Assembly: GCA_907163375.1 (NCBI GenBank)
Contig: CAJQUW010002146.1
Location: 52,681 to 116,680, forward strand
Direction of reading: 5' to 3'
DNA from: Prostheceraeus crozeri
Lineage: Eukaryota > Platyhelminthes > Polycladida > Euryleptidae
DNA length: 64,000 nucleotides
A program made the translations under genes and the position numbers. The notes beneath the pieces were generated by a model. The model made no database searches. It saw nothing but the letters and a program-made list of their open reading frames with translations, and was not told where the DNA came from. Of the stretch, positions 62,522 through 64,000 are shown piece after piece (within the stretch, counting starts at the first letter, position 1; the number at the start of each line of letters is the position of its first letter).

Positions 62522-63585
62522 ATTATTTCTTATTTGAGATATCGAACTCTGAAAGTCTCCGATTGATGATCCCCCATAGCGTCTCGATGGGATTTAGATC
62601 GAACGAGTTCCCTGGCCACCTCAGAACGGGGATGTTGGGTTGACGGAGTAATTCCTTGCAAATATTGGCGGAGTGACAGGGAGCACTATCATGCATAAAT
62701 GTCCCATCTCCATTGGGGAGCCATTCCATCATTTGAGGAACGATCCGTGATCAAAGAACATGCAAGTACTTCTCCTTGTTCATCATGCCCTCGCAAACAT
62801 GGAGCCGACCTGCGCCCTCAGCGGACATGATACCCTATACCATGACCTTTTCTGGGTGTTTTACACGCTGTTGAACCGGTCGTGGATGGTTTGGAGAATG
62901 CCAAACTTGTAGAGAATGAGATCGTTCACATTGAAACATCGACTTGTCGGAGAATGCAACCTGAAATGAAGAAATAAAATTATAAGAATTGCGATAATTT
63001 CCAGCCTATTTTTGTGGTAGGCCTATTGCCCTAAATGCTTAGATGAACTGACTCAATCATTAAATGAACGACACTTTATCGCACAAATGGAGCCTATCTG
63101 TACATTTTCAAAAATAAGATATTGATTGCTTACCTTTTTCCAGTCTTCTGCAGTCCAATGTGAGTGAGATCGAGCGAACTCAAGTCCTCTAGCACGGATG
63201 TTTCTCTCCTGGGTTTCACCGACTTGCAATTCCGTCTCTTCAGTGTGCGCCAAACGGTAGTTTTGCTAACATCAGGACCAACGTCACACAGAGCCGTCTG
63301 CAACTTAGAGCATGTCGATTTCCTGTTCTTATTCAGTTGACGCAATAGAAAGCGTTCGTTAGTGGCGGTCAGTATTCTTTTTCTCCCACATCGTCCTTTT
63401 CTTTTATTCCGGTTCATGGCTGAAGAGTCTTCTCGGGATATCTTTGATACGGAATAATTGCTCACACCAGGTATTCTAGCAATTTGGCGTTGGGAATAAG
63501 TTGAATACTTGCATAATGCTTTGACTTCGGCTACCTTCTTGGCAGCAAGATCTTTGCCACGCACCACATGCACCATCGTATGCAA
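62522..63585 (-). pseudogene. Tc1-like transposase with a probable intron
   Basis: Exon 1 (63585-63134) has the paired-like HTH region (YSQRQIARIPGVSNYSVSKI, GRCGRKRILTATNERFLLRQ, TTVWRTLKRRNCKS) and ends TAEDWKK. A 173-bp interval (62961-63133) begins GTAAGC and ends CATTTCAG on the minus strand. Reading resumes as VAFSDKSMF, which exactly completes the family block DWKKVxFSDES and carries the first catalytic Asp. The second Asp is in FMHDSAPCHSA (about 62690) and the Glu in NSFDLNPIETLWG (about 62585). Two stops, one at the Trp codon of the VMVWG block and one at about 62748, break the second part. Length is near the usual ~340 residues. Confidence 0.85.
62961..63133 (-). other. Intron within Tc1-like transposase
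   Basis: GTAAGC...TTTCATTTCAG between codons (phase 0) of the conserved block W-K-K|V-A-F-S-D. The length is not a multiple of three and the interval contains stops, so reading through it would destroy the protein, while removing it restores the family sequence exactly. Confidence 0.7.
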
Positions 63586-63600
63586 AACTGATAAAATCTG

Positions 63601-64000
63601 TCATTGTCAGCTTTAAAGTCAACTTCAATCAATCTGACCCAAGATATCGGACATAAGCTGACCCATCCTGCAATACTTTGTCATGCGAATTTTCAAGGCA
63701 AGGCATAGACATCTACCTGGAGCAAACAGTCAGAGAACAGGTTTCCGATCGATCCAGTTTGAAAAGTGCAGATTTCGCAAAATTTAATAGATGGCATGAC
63801 CTTCTCTAACTTCATCAAAAAATGTTGCTCTGCCTCATTACTCCGCAATATTGCCATAGATAAGCCTTAGATATGCCTGTTATTTGATGTTATGACATAT
63901 CAAACCTAAACTATCTTAATAATTGACTAATCAAATGAGGAAGTGTAATTTAGTAAAAAAATCACCAAGTGTTAGCAATATACTGTTAGTGAAATATACT
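63601..64000. other. No recognised gene
   Basis: AT-rich sequence at the window edge. The right end of the Tc1-like element may lie here, but I could not match it to the left side. Confidence 0.4.

Larger units (their letters stand above)
62480..63600 (-). mobile_element. Tc1-like DNA transposon (decayed)
   Basis: A Tc1-type transposase lies on the minus strand from 63585 to 62522. Terminal inverted repeats were not identified, so the borders are approximate. A few stops and one intron-like insertion interrupt it. It is unrelated to the pogo element at 44.9 kb except at superfamily level. Confidence 0.8.

Overview
The window comes from a metazoan nuclear genome, most likely a marine invertebrate. 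There is no bacterial gene organisation. Intergenic DNA is long and AT-rich, and the mobile elements are the classic animal mix: hAT, RTE-like LINE, CR1-like LINE, piggyBac, pogo/Tigger, Tc1 and Polinton. Several features look spliced. I cannot name the species, and I see no convincing conserved host protein gene.

Layout. 0-15.8 kb: a decayed hAT element with a perfect 8-bp target duplication (777-3497), a ~700-bp tandem repeat (3562-5055), a 5'-truncated RTE-like LINE (about 7505-10300), an inverted-repeat element (10508-11190) and a CR1-like LINE tail on the minus strand (12575-13440). 15.8-18.15 kb: a piggyBac element with TTAA at both ends. 18.17-48.24 kb: a nested pair of Polinton-type virus-like elements. 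48.25-64 kb: mostly unrecognised non-coding DNA with tandem and inverted repeats, a possible spliced transcription unit of unknown function (61.37-62.43 kb) and a Tc1-like transposon whose transposase appears to contain an intron.

The central system is one Polinton inside another. The inner element (23612-43664, 20,053 bp) has near-identical 449-bp inverted ends and a 6-bp target duplication, GGTTCA. It carries an apparently whole virus-like gene set: double jelly-roll major capsid, a second jelly-roll-like protein, membrane-active minor proteins, adenain-type protease, integrase fused to a parvovirus-like phospholipase A2 domain, a 1511-residue family B polymerase with zinc-finger and endonuclease-VII-like parts, and two different packaging-type ATPases. 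It interrupts the jelly-roll gene of an older, broken relative. The relative shares the membrane-protein, 271-residue-protein, jelly-roll and ATPase genes but has a different polymerase, and that polymerase contains an intein at its catalytic YxDTDS-type motif. A pogo/Tigger element with an intact transposase sits in the older element on the right, and a piggyBac abuts its broken left end.

Strongest leads: the intein in an animal-genome Polinton polymerase; exchange of the polymerase module between elements that share morphogenesis genes; the PLA2-integrase fusion; two related packaging ATPases in one element; and a family of GC-rich palindromes scattered through the AT-rich Polinton, some lying inside protein-coding sequence.
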